Below, piece by piece: positions 42,484 through 52,501 of a stretch of 64,000 nt of DNA. The translations under genes and the position numbers were made by a program. The notes under the pieces are model-generated. The model searched no databases. It was not told the origin of the DNA and saw nothing but the letters and a program-made list of their open reading frames with translations. This DNA is from Brachyspira pilosicoli (lineage in GTDB: Bacteria > Spirochaetota > Brachyspiria > Brachyspirales > Brachyspiraceae). Numbering within the stretch: position 1 is the first letter of the stretch; the number at the start of each line of letters is the position of its first letter. Where the stretch lies: NCBI RefSeq assembly GCF_036997485.1, contig NZ_JAWLPU010000001.1, positions 806,001-870,000 on the forward strand, in the 5' to 3' direction.

Positions 42484-44520
42484 ATGAAAGCTAATGAATC
42501 TAATTTGAATAAATTTATTACAATGAGTAATGTGCAGTTTGTTATACCAATTTATCAAAGAAATTATGATTGGACTATAAAAGAATGTAAAGTTCTATTA
42601 AATGATATAAAAGAAGCAGGTAAATTAAATAGAGATCATTTTATAGGAAGTATAGTATATGTTAATGATAATAATACAGTAACAAGTGTACAGGAATTAA
42701 TAATAGTAGATGGGCAGCAAAGATTAACTACAATAATATTGATTTATTTAAGAATATATAAATTAGCTGAAAAGTTAAAAGATGATGATTTAAAAAATGA
42801 GATATGTGATTTATATTTAGTGAATAAACATGCAAAAGTAGAGGATAAAATAAAATTAAAAACAACAGAAAATAATGATAAAGCATTAAAATCTATTTTT
42901 TCAAATACTATTTTTAAAGAAAAATCTAATATAATAGATAATTTTAATTTCTTTGAAAAATTTATAGATGAAAATAATTATTTAGATATTTTAAATGGAT
43001 TAAAAAAATTAATATTTGTTGATATGTCTTTAGATAAAAGATATGATGATCCTCAACGTATATTTGAAAGTTTAAACTCTACAGGTTTAGCATTGTCTCA
43101 AGGTGATTTAATAAGAAACTATATTTTGATGAAATTAAATTCAAAAGAACAAAAATATATTTATGAAAATTATTGGCAATATATAGAAATAAATGCAAGA
43201 GATGAGACTCTTAATAAAAATATGGTATCAGATTTTATTAGAGATTTTATTACAAGTAAAGATAGTAAAATCCCAAATAAAAATAGGGTGTATGAAGAGT
43301 TTAAGTTAAAATACTCCGTTGATAATTTAGACAAGATAAAAAAATATTTGGAAGAATTAAAAGAATATTCAATTTATTATAATAAATTAATCAATCCTAA
43401 AAACGAAAGAGATAAAGATATAGCGTTAAAATTAGACGATATAAAATCTATAGAAGTAAATGTATCTTATCCATTCTTTTTAAATATATATAAGGATTAT
43501 AGTGATAAAATTATAGATAAAAATACATTTATTGATATTATTAATTTAATAGAATCTTTTGTTTTTAGGAGATTTATATGTGACATAAAAACAAGCCAAT
43601 TGAATAAAATTTTTGCAGCTTTATATAAACAAATAAAAAATGGAAAAAATTATCATAAAGCATTAGAAATACATTTATTAAAATTTAGGTTTCCAAATGA
43701 TAATGAAATAAAGAATAATCTCAGAGATAAAAATATATATAGTGATAAAAATCAACAAAGAAAAATGTATTTGTTTCGTAAATTAGAAAGAGGAAATTCA
43801 AAAGAAATTGTAAGTTTCGATAATACAAATTTTACAATAGAACATATTTTTCCACAACAACCTATAGAAGAATGGAAGAGAGAACTATCTAAAGAAGATT
43901 ATAAATATATGGAAAAAAAGTTACATACTATAGCTAATTTAACAATTTCTGCTAATAATGGAGAACTTGGAAATAAAACTTTTTTAGAAAAGAAAGAAAT
44001 GAATAAAGATAATAAAGAACAAGGTTATAAATATAGTCATCTTTGGATTAATAAATATTTAAAAACTGTAAATGAATGGAATAGTCAAAGAATAGAAGAA
44101 CGCTTTAATATTTTAAGTGAAAGGTTTATAAATACATGGAAATATCCTGATATTAAAGTTACTAATATGGTAAATTCTGAAATAGATATATTTGAAGCAG
44201 ATGACCCTACAGGCAAAAAACTTGATTATATAATATTTAATGGAGATAAAATTGATATAACAGATGTATCAAAATTATTTAGCTATATATTAAAATATTA
44301 TTATAATCAAAATTCTAATTTCTTTTTTACTGAAGAGATGCAAAATTTAATACAGATTACAAAAAATAAAGACGAACTTAGATCTGAATATCCAATAGAT
44401 ATAGATGATATATATTTTGCAGAAAATAATTACAGCAGTGAAAGAAAATTTTATTTAATTAAATATTTGATAGAAAAATTTGATATGGAAGATGAACTTT
44501 ATATTAAGTATAAAGATTAA
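42484..44520 (+). CDS. DUF262/DUF1524 protein (GmrSD-type nuclease-like)
   Basis: A 678-residue single-chain protein. The DUF262 part (residues about 10-230) has IPIYQRNYDW, IVDGQQRLTT and FESLNSTGLALSQGDLIRN, the pattern of the NTP-binding GmrS half. The DUF1524 part has the His-Me/HNH core FTIEHIFPQ (about residue 453) and later HTIANLTISANN. An extra C-terminal segment (about 560-678) is unassigned. Family knowledge: GmrSD is a type IV enzyme cutting modified DNA; other members act in anti-phage defence. No defence partner is adjacent. Ribosome site TAGGAG. Confidence 0.85.
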   Translation: MKANESNLNKFITMSNVQFVIPIYQRNYDWTIKECKVLLNDIKEAGKLNRDHFIGSIVYVNDNNTVTSVQELIIVDGQQRLTTIILIYLRIYKLAEKLKDDDLKNEICDLYLVNKHAKVEDKIKLKTTENNDKALKSIFSNTIFKEKSNIIDNFNFFEKFIDENNYLDILNGLKKLIFVDMSLDKRYDDPQRIFESLNSTGLALSQGDLIRNYILMKLNSKEQKYIYENYWQYIEINARDETLNKNMVSDFIRDFITSKDSKIPNKNRVYEEFKLKYSVDNLDKIKKYLEELKEYSIYYNKLINPKNERDKDIALKLDDIKSIEVNVSYPFFLNIYKDYSDKIIDKNTFIDIINLIESFVFRRFICDIKTSQLNKIFAALYKQIKNGKNYHKALEIHLLKFRFPNDNEIKNNLRDKNIYSDKNQQRKMYLFRKLERGNSKEIVSFDNTNFTIEHIFPQQPIEEWKRELSKEDYKYMEKKLHTIANLTISANNGELGNKTFLEKKEMNKDNKEQGYKYSHLWINKYLKTVNEWNSQRIEERFNILSERFINTWKYPDIKVTNMVNSEIDIFEADDPTGKKLDYIIFNGDKIDITDVSKLFSYILKYYYNQNSNFFFTEEMQNLIQITKNKDELRSEYPIDIDDIYFAENNYSSERKFYLIKYLIEKFDMEDELYIKYKD

Positions 44521-44541
44521 TAATATATTAAGGAGTTTTTT

Positions 44542-44706
44542 ATGCTGCCTTTTAATGGACCTTTCCTTTATAAATGTAATGATTGCGGTAAAATATTTGA
44601 AAAGCCTCACAAAATCAATATTGTGGATATAATACTTTCTAAGCATAAATGTCCTAAATGCGGAAGCAGAAATACAAAATCAATTGATTATATGATAAGA
44701 AAATAA
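44542..44706 (+). CDS. 54-residue zinc-ribbon protein
   Basis: Starts ATG at 44542 with AAGGAG 7 bases upstream, 21 bases after the DUF262 gene, and ends TAA at 44704-44706. It opens MLPFNGPFLYKCNDCGKIFE and has a second pair in CPKCGSRN, giving a CxxC-x21-CxxC ribbon like FmdB-type small regulators. It is followed by a strong terminator and is likely the last gene of the DUF262 transcript. Function unknown. Confidence 0.75.
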   Translation: MLPFNGPFLYKCNDCGKIFEKPHKINIVDIILSKHKCPKCGSRNTKSIDYMIRK

Positions 44707-44809
44707 AATTATAAACATATTCTTTTGCTATATTTTTGGCAGTTTTGATTTGATTGTTTTTTATATTATTATATTTATTATTGATTGTAATAAATACTTA
44801 ATTTTACTA

Positions 44810-44843
44810 TGAGGTAAAGCATATACTTTACCTCAATTTTTTA
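44810..44843 (+). terminator. Rho-independent terminator after the small zinc-ribbon gene
   Basis: Perfect 10-bp stem TGAGGTAAAG / CTTTACCTCA with 6-base loop and T run 44837-44842. Confidence 0.9.
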
Positions 44844-44878
44844 TTTATATTTTTTAGAAGTTAAAAAATAAAATTGAA

Positions 44879-46117
44879 TTAATAAGATTTTTTTCTATTT
44901 TTTTTAATAACTATAACAGCAATTAATATTAAAGCAATAACAGATATTATAATAATACTGCTATTTGATTTTGTAGTTTCTGTGGTAAGCATTTCTTTCC
45001 AAAGACTTTCCATAAGTAAACTATCTTTTCCATCAGGATTAGCTACATAATGAATCATATTTTCCATAGCCTTTTTATCTGGATATATTCTTCTATCATT
45101 TTTTACCTCATCAGGCATCATACTAACAGCTGTCATATTAGGAGAGGCGTATTCTATATAATTTGCATTTTCCAAAGCAACTTGAGGCTCGCATAAGAAA
45201 TTAAGAAACATATGAGCTTCTTCAATATTTTTAGCATTTGCAGGTATAGCTATGCATTCAACAAAAGCATTTCCGCCTTCTATAGGAATTGCAAAATTAA
45301 GGTTAGTATTATTTGCTATAGCTCTTAAAGCATCTCCCCCATAAGTAATTCCTAAATAAGCGGATTCTGATTCCATTTTATCAAATATCTCGTCCATAAC
45401 ATAAGCCTGCACAATAGGTTTTTGTTTTTTTAAAGCCTCATAAGCGTTTCTTATTTCTGTTTCATTTGTACTATTTACATTATATCCTAAATATCCTTTG
45501 GCAGCAGCAAAAGAATCTCTAAGTCCATAAGCCATTAATATTTTGTCTTTATATTTTTCATCAAACAATAAAGACCAACTCACATCTTCAGGTTTAACAT
45601 CAACTTTTTTAGTATTGTATATTATGCCGCTCATTCCCCAAGTATATGGAATAGTATATTCTCCGTTTTTATCATAAGCTAATGATAAGAAGAAAGGGTC
45701 TATATTAGTTCTTGCAGGAAGTAAATTTATATTCATTTTCTGCACTAAACCTTCTCTAATCATTCTTATAGTCATATAATCTGTAGGAAATATAATGTCA
45801 TAATCAGTATTTCCTAATTTTAATTTTATATAAAGCTCTTCATTAGAATTGAAAGTGGTATAATTTACTTTTATGCCTGTAAGCTCTTCAAATTCTTTTA
45901 CTATATCCATAGAATCATCGGAACCATCAGCTATATACTCGCCCCAATTGCATATATTTAATATTCTGTTTTCGCCTTTAAATTTTTCATAATAATTTAA
46001 ATCTAATTTAGTTTTATCTAATTTTTGTCCAAAAAGAGTATTATTAGATAATGTTAAAAAAAAGCACATAATAAAAATTATGTGAAAAATAAAATCGTGA
46101 AATTTTAATTTTTTCAT
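44879..46117 (-). CDS. Spermidine/putrescine-binding protein (PotD-like) with C-terminal membrane anchor
   Basis: A 412-residue protein. It has an N-terminal signal segment (to about residue 30) and then the PotD/PotF fold: LNICNWGEYIADG, DIIFPTDYMTIRMIREGLVQ, YTIPYTWGMSGIIYNT and GGNAFVECIAIP. Unusually, residues about 384-405 form a hydrophobic helix followed by KKNRKKSY, so the protein should be held in the inner membrane by its C-terminus. No PotABC genes lie nearby. Ribosome site GGAGAA. Confidence 0.88.
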   Translation of the reverse strand: MKKLKFHDFIFHIIFIMCFFLTLSNNTLFGQKLDKTKLDLNYYEKFKGENRILNICNWGEYIADGSDDSMDIVKEFEELTGIKVNYTTFNSNEELYIKLKLGNTDYDIIFPTDYMTIRMIREGLVQKMNINLLPARTNIDPFFLSLAYDKNGEYTIPYTWGMSGIIYNTKKVDVKPEDVSWSLLFDEKYKDKILMAYGLRDSFAAAKGYLGYNVNSTNETEIRNAYEALKKQKPIVQAYVMDEIFDKMESESAYLGITYGGDALRAIANNTNLNFAIPIEGGNAFVECIAIPANAKNIEEAHMFLNFLCEPQVALENANYIEYASPNMTAVSMMPDEVKNDRRIYPDKKAMENMIHYVANPDGKDSLLMESLWKEMLTTETTKSNSSIIIISVIALILIAVIVIKKNRKKSY

Positions 46118-46180
46118 TTTTAATTTTTTCTCCTTTTTAATTATTATTAAAAAAATTAACTTCTAAAAAATAAAGATTGT

Positions 46181-46208
46181 ATTTTATACGAAAAATTAAT
46201 ATTTTCAA
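46181..46208 (-). promoter_or_regulatory. Candidate promoter of the PotD-like gene
   Basis: Minus strand TTGAAA, 16-base spacer, TAAAAT. The remainder of 46118-46535 holds repeat A8 and otherwise plain AT-rich DNA. Confidence 0.4.
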
Positions 46209-46418
46209 TGATATTTATGTTTTTTTATATATTTTGCATGCTACTATAACTTTTAATAAGTTAATATTTATAATATAAAATTTAATACTCAAAAAATTAT
46301 TTAGCACTTGAATTCATTTACTTATATGCTATAGTTTAATAATATATACATAAAATACTATATTTTATAAATTTTTGTATATGTGACTTTTTAATACAAT
46401 TAACTTGAATTAATTTAA

Positions 46419-46502
46419 ATGTAGTCCTTTTGCTTCTTTGGGCCACGCCGCAGGCACTTCCTTCGGTCGCAAAAGAAGTAGGGGGTTGGGGACTAGTCCC
46501 CA
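46419..46502 (+). repeat. Dispersed GC-rich repeat A, copy 8
   Basis: ATGTAGTCCTTTTGCTTCTT start, CTTCGGTCGC module, and GGGGACTAGTCCCC palindrome with CTAG. Confidence 0.85.
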
Positions 46503-46535
46503 AAATAATAAAAATTTAGTAAATTAGGAAAGAAC

Positions 46536-48695
46536 TTGAATAATAAATCACAAAACAAAAAAATAGAACTGCTCGCACCTGTTGGAGATGAAAGAGGTTT
46601 GAAAGCCGCTGTTAATGCTGGAGCTGATGCTGTGTATTTCGGCACTAAAAGTTTTAATGCAAGAGTTGGTGCTGCAGAAAACTTCGATGAAAAGGCTCTC
46701 GAAGAAAATATAAAATTTGCAAAACTAAGAAATGTTAATGTTTATATTACAGTAAATACTTTAGTTTATAATGATGAAATTGATAAAGTGCTTCCTCTTA
46801 TAAAAAGTGTTTATGATTTAGGAGCTGATGCTATTATAGTTCAAGATTTAGGAATAATTGATATTGTAAGAAATAATTTGAATATTGCCATGCATGCAAG
46901 CACACAAATGTCTTGTAATAATTTAGATAGTGTAAAATTTCTTAAAAGCATAGGAATTGACAGAGTGGTTTTAGCCAGAGAGATGAGTTTAGAGAATATA
47001 AAATATATTAGAGATAACACAGATATAGAACTTGAAACTTTTGTGCATGGGGCTTTATGTGTAAGTTTTTCTGGTCAATGTGCATATTCTTATTTGCATG
47101 GTGGGCGAAGCGCAAACCGCGGAGCCTGTGCACAGCCTTGCAGAATGGAATACACTGGAGGAAAAACTGATTATCCTTTAAGCACCAAAGATTTAATGAC
47201 TATCGATATAATTCCAAACTTACTTGAAAGCGGTATAACTTCTTTTAAAATTGAGGGCAGAGCAAAAAGAAGCGAATATGCAGCAATCACAACTTCAATA
47301 TACAGACATGCTATTGATTTGGCTTTGGAAAATAAGGACATACCTACCCAAAAATATAGAGAAAGTTTGATGAAGATTTTTAACAGAGGCGGTTTTTCTC
47401 AAGGTTATTATTATAATTCAAAGGATATTTTTGAAAATTATAAGCCAAGCCATGACGGAGAGTATATAGGAGAAGTTACAGCATACAAAAAAAATAAAAT
47501 ATATATAAAAGCAGAAAAAGAATTAAATGTTTATGATGGGCTTTCATTTGGAGATAGCGGACAGGTAGGAATGCAGATTTCTGATTTATATAAAGATAAT
47601 CTAAGGGTAAAAAGAGCAAAAGGAAATTTAAGTTTTTCAGCTGTTATAAAAAATGTAAATATTGGTGATGAAGTTTATAGAACAACTGATAAACTTCAAA
47701 TGGACGAGGCAGATAAAATAATTGAGAGCGATAATTTTAAGCATTTGCTTGATTTAAATTGTATTGTTGGTTTTAATAATGAAAAAATAAAATTATTAGT
47801 TACAAGTAAATATGATGAGAGACTAAACAACATAGAATATATTAGCGATTATGTAATTCAAGAAGCCAAAACTAAAGCAACAGCTAAAGAAGATATTTTT
47901 AATTCTCTTTCAAAGACAGGATGTACTGTATTTGAATTTGAAAATATTAATATTGAAGAGAATTTTAAAAATCCTTTTATACCTGTTAAAATTCTAAATG
48001 AAGCAAGAAGAAGTTTAATTGAAAAACTTGAAAATGTTTTAATGAGTTCTAAAAAAATTAATTATAATAAAAATATATACACAAATATTAATTACCCAAA
48101 TACAAATATAAAAGTTTTAATTGCAGGCAATGAAGAGAAAATTAATTTATATTCTGATATTCATTATGATAAAAAAATATTATTTCCAAACGTTTATGAT
48201 GAAAATATAATTAAGCTTTTTGAAAGTAAAAAAATAGACGGAATAATTCTTCCTCATGTAACATTTGATAAAGATATAGAAGTGATAAAAAAGATAGTAG
48301 AAAAAACAAGCGGTATGATTGTAATATGTAATAACTTGGGGCATCTTGAAGCATTAAAAGGTAAAGCTATATTATGGGCAGGAACTGGGCTTAATGCAAT
48401 TAATAACTACAGTGTAGACTTTTTATACAAATTAGGCGTTGAGGTTGTTATATCGGCTATTGAGGCAGGTAAAAATTTAAAACACACATTATCTATAAAA
48501 GAAGGTTTAATTCCTGCTATGAACTTTGCCTTCTGCCCAAAGAGTATGTCTATTGGGTGCTCTAAATGCAAAGAAGAAGATATTATTGACCACAAAGGAA
48601 ATGTTGTAATATTTGATTGTGTGAGAGTGCATAATAAAACAAGCTTCATCTTAGAGAATATAAAAAATAAAACTGGTGATATTTATATAAAATGA
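46536..48695 (+). CDS. U32-family 23S rRNA hydroxylation protein, RlhA-like
   Basis: A 719-residue protein that must start at TTG (46536), 4 bases after AGGAAAG, because the conserved KIELLAPVGDERGLKAAV begins nine residues later with no ATG available. The U32 core shows TFVHGALCVSFSGQCAYSYL and NRGACAQPCRMEY, the latter typical of the RlhA (YdcP) branch. The C-terminal half contains a DUF3656-like region and final Cys residues (FAFCPKSMSIGCSKC). Family knowledge: RlhA hydroxylates C2501 of 23S rRNA with prephenate. Distinct from the TrhP-type gene at 7305. Confidence 0.85.
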   Translation: MNNKSQNKKIELLAPVGDERGLKAAVNAGADAVYFGTKSFNARVGAAENFDEKALEENIKFAKLRNVNVYITVNTLVYNDEIDKVLPLIKSVYDLGADAIIVQDLGIIDIVRNNLNIAMHASTQMSCNNLDSVKFLKSIGIDRVVLAREMSLENIKYIRDNTDIELETFVHGALCVSFSGQCAYSYLHGGRSANRGACAQPCRMEYTGGKTDYPLSTKDLMTIDIIPNLLESGITSFKIEGRAKRSEYAAITTSIYRHAIDLALENKDIPTQKYRESLMKIFNRGGFSQGYYYNSKDIFENYKPSHDGEYIGEVTAYKKNKIYIKAEKELNVYDGLSFGDSGQVGMQISDLYKDNLRVKRAKGNLSFSAVIKNVNIGDEVYRTTDKLQMDEADKIIESDNFKHLLDLNCIVGFNNEKIKLLVTSKYDERLNNIEYISDYVIQEAKTKATAKEDIFNSLSKTGCTVFEFENINIEENFKNPFIPVKILNEARRSLIEKLENVLMSSKKINYNKNIYTNINYPNTNIKVLIAGNEEKINLYSDIHYDKKILFPNVYDENIIKLFESKKIDGIILPHVTFDKDIEVIKKIVEKTSGMIVICNNLGHLEALKGKAILWAGTGLNAINNYSVDFLYKLGVEVVISAIEAGKNLKHTLSIKEGLIPAMNFAFCPKSMSIGCSKCKEEDIIDHKGNVVIFDCVRVHNKTSFILENIKNKTGDIYIK

Positions 48696-48696
48696 T

Positions 48697-48724
48697 AAGA
48701 GGCAAGATTAATATCTCACCTCTT
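48697..48724. terminator. Hairpin between convergent RlhA-like and PTS genes
   Basis: AAGAGG..AGAT / ATCT..CCTCTT stem with an internal mismatch; no strong T run. Confidence 0.4.
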
Positions 48725-48741
48725 AAATAGTAAGTATATAT

Positions 48742-50085
48742 TTATTGATTTGCAGCAGCACTTTCTTCTTTTTCTAATTCTTTTAAATACATATTTAGGA
48801 AAGGTTTATATATAAAATAGTCTATAATAATTAATACAATTACCAATAAAGGAGCTACAAAATTTAAATTGGTTGATATAAATGAACCTAATATAGAAGG
48901 AGTAGTCCAAGGAACCAATGCTACAACCCTACCTATTATATTAAACTTCATAAATAAATAAGTTACAATAGCATTAAATATAGGAGTAAAAATAAAAGGT
49001 ATAACAAATATAGGATTCATTACTATAGGAGTACCAAACATTATAGGCTCATTAATATTAAAGAAACCAGGTACTATAGAAAGTTTTCCAATATACTTCA
49101 TGTGAGCATTTTTAGTCATAATCATAGCTATACATAAACCTAAAGTAGCGCCAGAACCTCCAAGATATACAAAACAATTCATAAACTCTCCAGATAATAC
49201 TTTTGGTATTTGTTCACCTGCAGCGAGAGCAGCCTGATTAAGGGCTAAATTTGTGAGAGTAATAGGCTGTAAAACTACATTAACCACATTAGCACCATGT
49301 ATACCGCAGAACCATAATATATGTATCAATAACAATATAATTATTATTGATACTAAACCATCAGACATATTTAATAATGGCTGTAAAATTTTCATAATTA
49401 AATCTGGAACCATAATTTTCATATTATTTTGTATAAGCATATTTACAGTTTGGAACACAAAAGAAATAACAGCCACCGGAACTAATATTTCAAAAGATTT
49501 AGATATAGCAGGAGGAACAGATTCAGGAAGTTTAATCATGATTTTCTTTGTTACCAAAAATCTTGAAATCTCTACAGATAATAAAGCTGCAATAATAGCA
49601 ACAAAAAGCCCTTTAGCATCTAAATATCTTGCATCCAAAACACCAACATTAATATTTTCTGCTACATGCAATAACTCAGCTGCAGCTCCTACTACAGTTA
49701 CTGCTAAAGATTTTGCAGATAATAGTAAAAAAGCATACATAGATAATAAACCGTTTGTAATTTGGTCTTGTCCATAATGACCAGCCAAAGAATATCCTAT
49801 ACCAAAAGAAACAAATAATGACATTATTCCCATACTTACATTAAATATTTGTATATAATTTCCTGAAAATGCTTGTACAAAATTTTCATAAGGATGGAAA
49901 TACATAAAATTAGTTTTATCATTTAAAGGTAAATTAAATAACAATAATACAAAAGAGCCTACAATAATAAATGGAGTTGCAAAAACAAAACCATCTTTTA
50001 TGGCATTTAAATATCTGTTCATTGCTATTTTTGACATTATTGGAAGGAATTTGCTTTCCATAATAGCATTAAATTTTTCTTTCAT
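48742..50085 (-). CDS. PTS sugar transporter EIIC, lactose/cellobiose family
   Basis: A 447-residue membrane protein with about ten helices. The N-terminus (MSKIAMNRYLNAIKDGFVFA then TPFIIVGS) and the central GIHGANVVN and GFFNINEPIMFGTPIVMNP are signatures of the CelB/LicC-type EIIC, the last block containing the conserved Glu of the sugar site. EIIA, EIIB, EI and HPr genes are not adjacent, so its phosphorylation partners must be elsewhere. Ribosome site AAGAGG. Sugar specificity (beta-glucoside or chitobiose type) cannot be told. Confidence 0.9.
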   Translation of the reverse strand: MKEKFNAIMESKFLPIMSKIAMNRYLNAIKDGFVFATPFIIVGSFVLLLFNLPLNDKTNFMYFHPYENFVQAFSGNYIQIFNVSMGIMSLFVSFGIGYSLAGHYGQDQITNGLLSMYAFLLLSAKSLAVTVVGAAAELLHVAENINVGVLDARYLDAKGLFVAIIAALLSVEISRFLVTKKIMIKLPESVPPAISKSFEILVPVAVISFVFQTVNMLIQNNMKIMVPDLIMKILQPLLNMSDGLVSIIIILLLIHILWFCGIHGANVVNVVLQPITLTNLALNQAALAAGEQIPKVLSGEFMNCFVYLGGSGATLGLCIAMIMTKNAHMKYIGKLSIVPGFFNINEPIMFGTPIVMNPIFVIPFIFTPIFNAIVTYLFMKFNIIGRVVALVPWTTPSILGSFISTNLNFVAPLLVIVLIIIDYFIYKPFLNMYLKELEKEESAAANQ

Positions 50086-50287
50086 AAGAGTACCTCTTAA
50101 TAAAATTTATTGATTTATTTTAAAGTCTAATCAATAAAAATGAAAAGTCAATTAAACAAAATAAAAAATAGTGTTAAATTACTAATATAAAATATTTATT
50201 AGTTTTAGATTTTTTAAATATTTTTCATTTAGATAAATAATGTATTTTTATAAAATAAGTTTTTATTAGACAATCAAATATTACAAA

Positions 50288-50336
50288 ATAAAAAAACTAA
50301 TTCTTATATATAAGCTTTAATATAAGAATTAGTTTT
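50288..50336 (-). terminator. Terminator of the tig-clpP unit
   Basis: Minus strand 16-bp stem AAACTAATTCTTATAT / ATATAAGAATTAGTTT followed by a T run. Confidence 0.85.
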
Positions 50337-50366
50337 AGTAAAATAATTTATTAAATAAAATATTTA

Positions 50367-50999
50367 TTATTCTCTGCTTGAGAAAACTTTATCTATGATG
50401 CCGTATTCTTTAGCCTCTTCTGCACTCATAAAATAATCTCTATCCATATCATCTTCAAGTTTTTTAAGTTCTTGACCAGTATGTTTAACGAATATATCAT
50501 TTAATATAGCTTTTAATCTAATAGTTTCTCTTAATTGTATTTCCATATCAGTAACCATACCTCTAGAACCGCCTGAAGGTTGGTGTATCATAATTCTTGA
50601 ATTTACAGTAGCGAATCTTTTACCGCTTGCACCGCCTGCAAGAAGCAATGCCCCTGCAGAAGCAGCCTGACCAACACATAGAGTAGCGACATCAGGCTTT
50701 ACATATTGCATAGTATCATACATACCTAAAGCAGCAGTAACAACGCCGCCGGGACTGTTTATGTATAAAGAAATATCTTTTTCAGGGTCAGCAGATTCTA
50801 AAAATAATAATTGTGCTATTACTACATTGGCAACATCATCATTAATCTCTCCGCCCAAGAATATAATTCTGTCTTTTAAAAGTCTTGAGTAAATGTCATA
50901 AGAACGTTCGCCTCTACTTGTCTGTTCTATAACATAAGGTATAGTCATATAACTTTTTTCTATATACTTTTTATCAACTCTGTCAAATTTGTACATCAT
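50367..50999 (-). CDS. clpP: ATP-dependent Clp protease proteolytic subunit
   Basis: A 210-residue peptidase of normal length. The catalytic triad is seen as Ser in [14 protein letters not shown], His in MIHQPSGG and Asp in [18 protein letters not shown]. The N-terminus [20 protein letters not shown]-type loop is present. It forms the tetradecameric chamber with ClpX or ClpA-type unfoldases, which are not in the window. It follows tig by 31 bases, the common tig-clpP order, and starts at an ATG pair after GGGTTT. Confidence 0.96.
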   Translation of the reverse strand: MMYKFDRVDKKYIEKSYMTIPYVIEQTSRGERSYDIYSRLLKDRIIFLGGEINDDVANVVIAQLLFLESADPEKDISLYINSPGGVVTAALGMYDTMQYVKPDVATLCVGQAASAGALLLAGGASGKRFATVNSRIMIHQPSGGSRGMVTDMEIQLRETIRLKAILNDIFVKHTGQELKKLEDDMDRDYFMSAEEAKEYGIIDKVFSSRE

Positions 51000-51030
51000 A
51001 AACCCTTTATTACAATAAATTCACTATAAA

Positions 51031-52341
51031 TTAATAACCAGCCCAAAGATCATTTTCATTAGCAACAAATCTTCCAGCATCTTTTTCTGTAATATTAATA
51101 TGCTCTTTTATATAATCTAATATAGCCTCTGATACAGCTCTGTTTTCTGCCTCTTTCATTATATGATTGATAATGTCTTGCTGTTCTTCTTTAGGTCTCT
51201 TTGATAATCCTAAATAGCTTTGATATTGATAAAGTCTGTTAGCATATTCTTTAGCCTTATCTTCGTTTATATTAAGAGAATCTTTATAAACATCAGCAAG
51301 CTTAGCCATAATCAAATCAAAACTAATTTGTTTTTTAACATTCTCTTCATACTCTTTTTTAATATCATCTTCTTTTTTACCAACAGAAATTAAAAAGTCT
51401 GTTTTAGTCATTCCATTTCCAGAAACTTGTCTCTCAAAGTCTTCTAAAGCTCTATTTAATTCCATTTCATAATAGCCTTTAGGTATATCAACTTTAACAA
51501 GCTCTAACATTTTATTAAATATAGCGTCATTTATAAGTTCAGAATCTGCTCTAACTTCTGCTCTTTTAGCTAAATGTTCTTTTAAGCCCTCTTTTACTTT
51601 TTTTACTTCATCTTCTTTAGAATCATCTTTGATATTTGGTTTTTCTACTTTTAAAACTTCCATAATTAAAGTAGCTTCTCTTCCATTAATGTAAGTAGTT
51701 AAAAGTTTTTTATCGCCTTTTTTAACATCTACAGCATTTTTAGCAAATATAGTTTCATTTTCATTATCTGTAGCTATAAGAGTTAATTCTTTATTATATT
51801 TTTTGTTATCTTCATCATCAAACTCAATTTTTACATATACTTTATCACCGAGTTCAGATTTTAATTCGCTCTCTTCAAAAGGAGAAAATCTCTGTAAAGA
51901 TAATTTATATGCTTTTTCAACAGCCTCATCATCAATATCATATTTATTTTTTTCGAGAGTAATAGATGAAAGTTCAGGCAAAGTAATATCAGGAAGCGGG
52001 TAATATTCATAAGTGAGATGAAGACCATCATCTTTATTTTCTAAATATGATAATTTAGGAGTAGCAATACATTTAGCATTTTTTTCATCGCTGTAAGTAT
52101 TCCAAACATTTTCAATCATCACTTCATTAGTAGCTGATTCCAATCCGTCTTTATATCTTGAAAGTATAATATTGTTAGGAGCATGTCCAATTCTAAAACC
52201 TTTAATATTAACTTTAGGTTTATAATATTCAATTTGTTTTTCTAATTCTTTATTATAAGCATCTTTAGAAACAACAACCTTTAGAGTAACTAAATCCTTA
52301 TCATCTGTAGAAGTTTCGAAGTTAAAATCTTTAATGTCCAT
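51031..52341 (-). CDS. tig: Trigger factor
   Basis: A 436-residue ribosome-bound chaperone. The N-terminal ribosome-binding domain carries NIKGFRIGHAPNNIILSRYK, a form of the GFRxGxxP signature. The middle PPIase (FKBP-like) domain is at about 150-235 (ELGDKVYVKIEFDDEDNKKY), and the helical C-terminal arms follow. Family knowledge: trigger factor shields nascent chains at the exit tunnel. It lies directly downstream of tRNA-Gly and its terminator, with only 19 bases between that hairpin and the ATG, and upstream of clpP. Confidence 0.93.
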   Translation of the reverse strand: MDIKDFNFETSTDDKDLVTLKVVVSKDAYNKELEKQIEYYKPKVNIKGFRIGHAPNNIILSRYKDGLESATNEVMIENVWNTYSDEKNAKCIATPKLSYLENKDDGLHLTYEYYPLPDITLPELSSITLEKNKYDIDDEAVEKAYKLSLQRFSPFEESELKSELGDKVYVKIEFDDEDNKKYNKELTLIATDNENETIFAKNAVDVKKGDKKLLTTYINGREATLIMEVLKVEKPNIKDDSKEDEVKKVKEGLKEHLAKRAEVRADSELINDAIFNKMLELVKVDIPKGYYEMELNRALEDFERQVSGNGMTKTDFLISVGKKEDDIKKEYEENVKKQISFDLIMAKLADVYKDSLNINEDKAKEYANRLYQYQSYLGLSKRPKEEQQDIINHIMKEAENRAVSEAILDYIKEHINITEKDAGRFVANENDLWAGY

Positions 52342-52360
52342 TGATATACAACCTTTATAT

Positions 52361-52404
52361 AAAAAATTAAAAAACCCTCAACAGAAATAATTCTATCGAG
52401 GGTT
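52361..52404 (-). terminator. Terminator or attenuator between tRNA-Gly and tig
   Basis: Minus strand AACCCTC / GAGGGTT stem with inner AGAA / TTCT pairs, followed by TTTTTT. Confidence 0.85.
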
Positions 52405-52412
52405 ATCTGATG

Positions 52413-52485
52413 AGCGGGAAACGGGACTCGAACCCGCGACAGTCTGCATGGCAAGCAGAAACTCTACCAACTGAGTTATTCCCGC
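52413..52485 (-). tRNA. tRNA-Gly (anticodon GCC)
   Basis: Minus strand GCGGGAA ... TTCCCGC acceptor stem, anticodon arm CTGC-TTGCCAT-GCAG giving GCC, and the T arm GCGGGTTCGAGTCCCGT. The gene is 73 bases and CCA is not encoded. A consensus promoter lies 17 bases upstream. Confidence 0.95.
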
Positions 52486-52501
52486 ATTAGACTTGTAAAG
52501 T

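Noticed and set aside
34056-48695. Functional operon linking pheA with the two prephenate-using U32 enzymes
   Set aside because: The genes are far apart and on different strands; the shared metabolite is noted but no linkage is seen.
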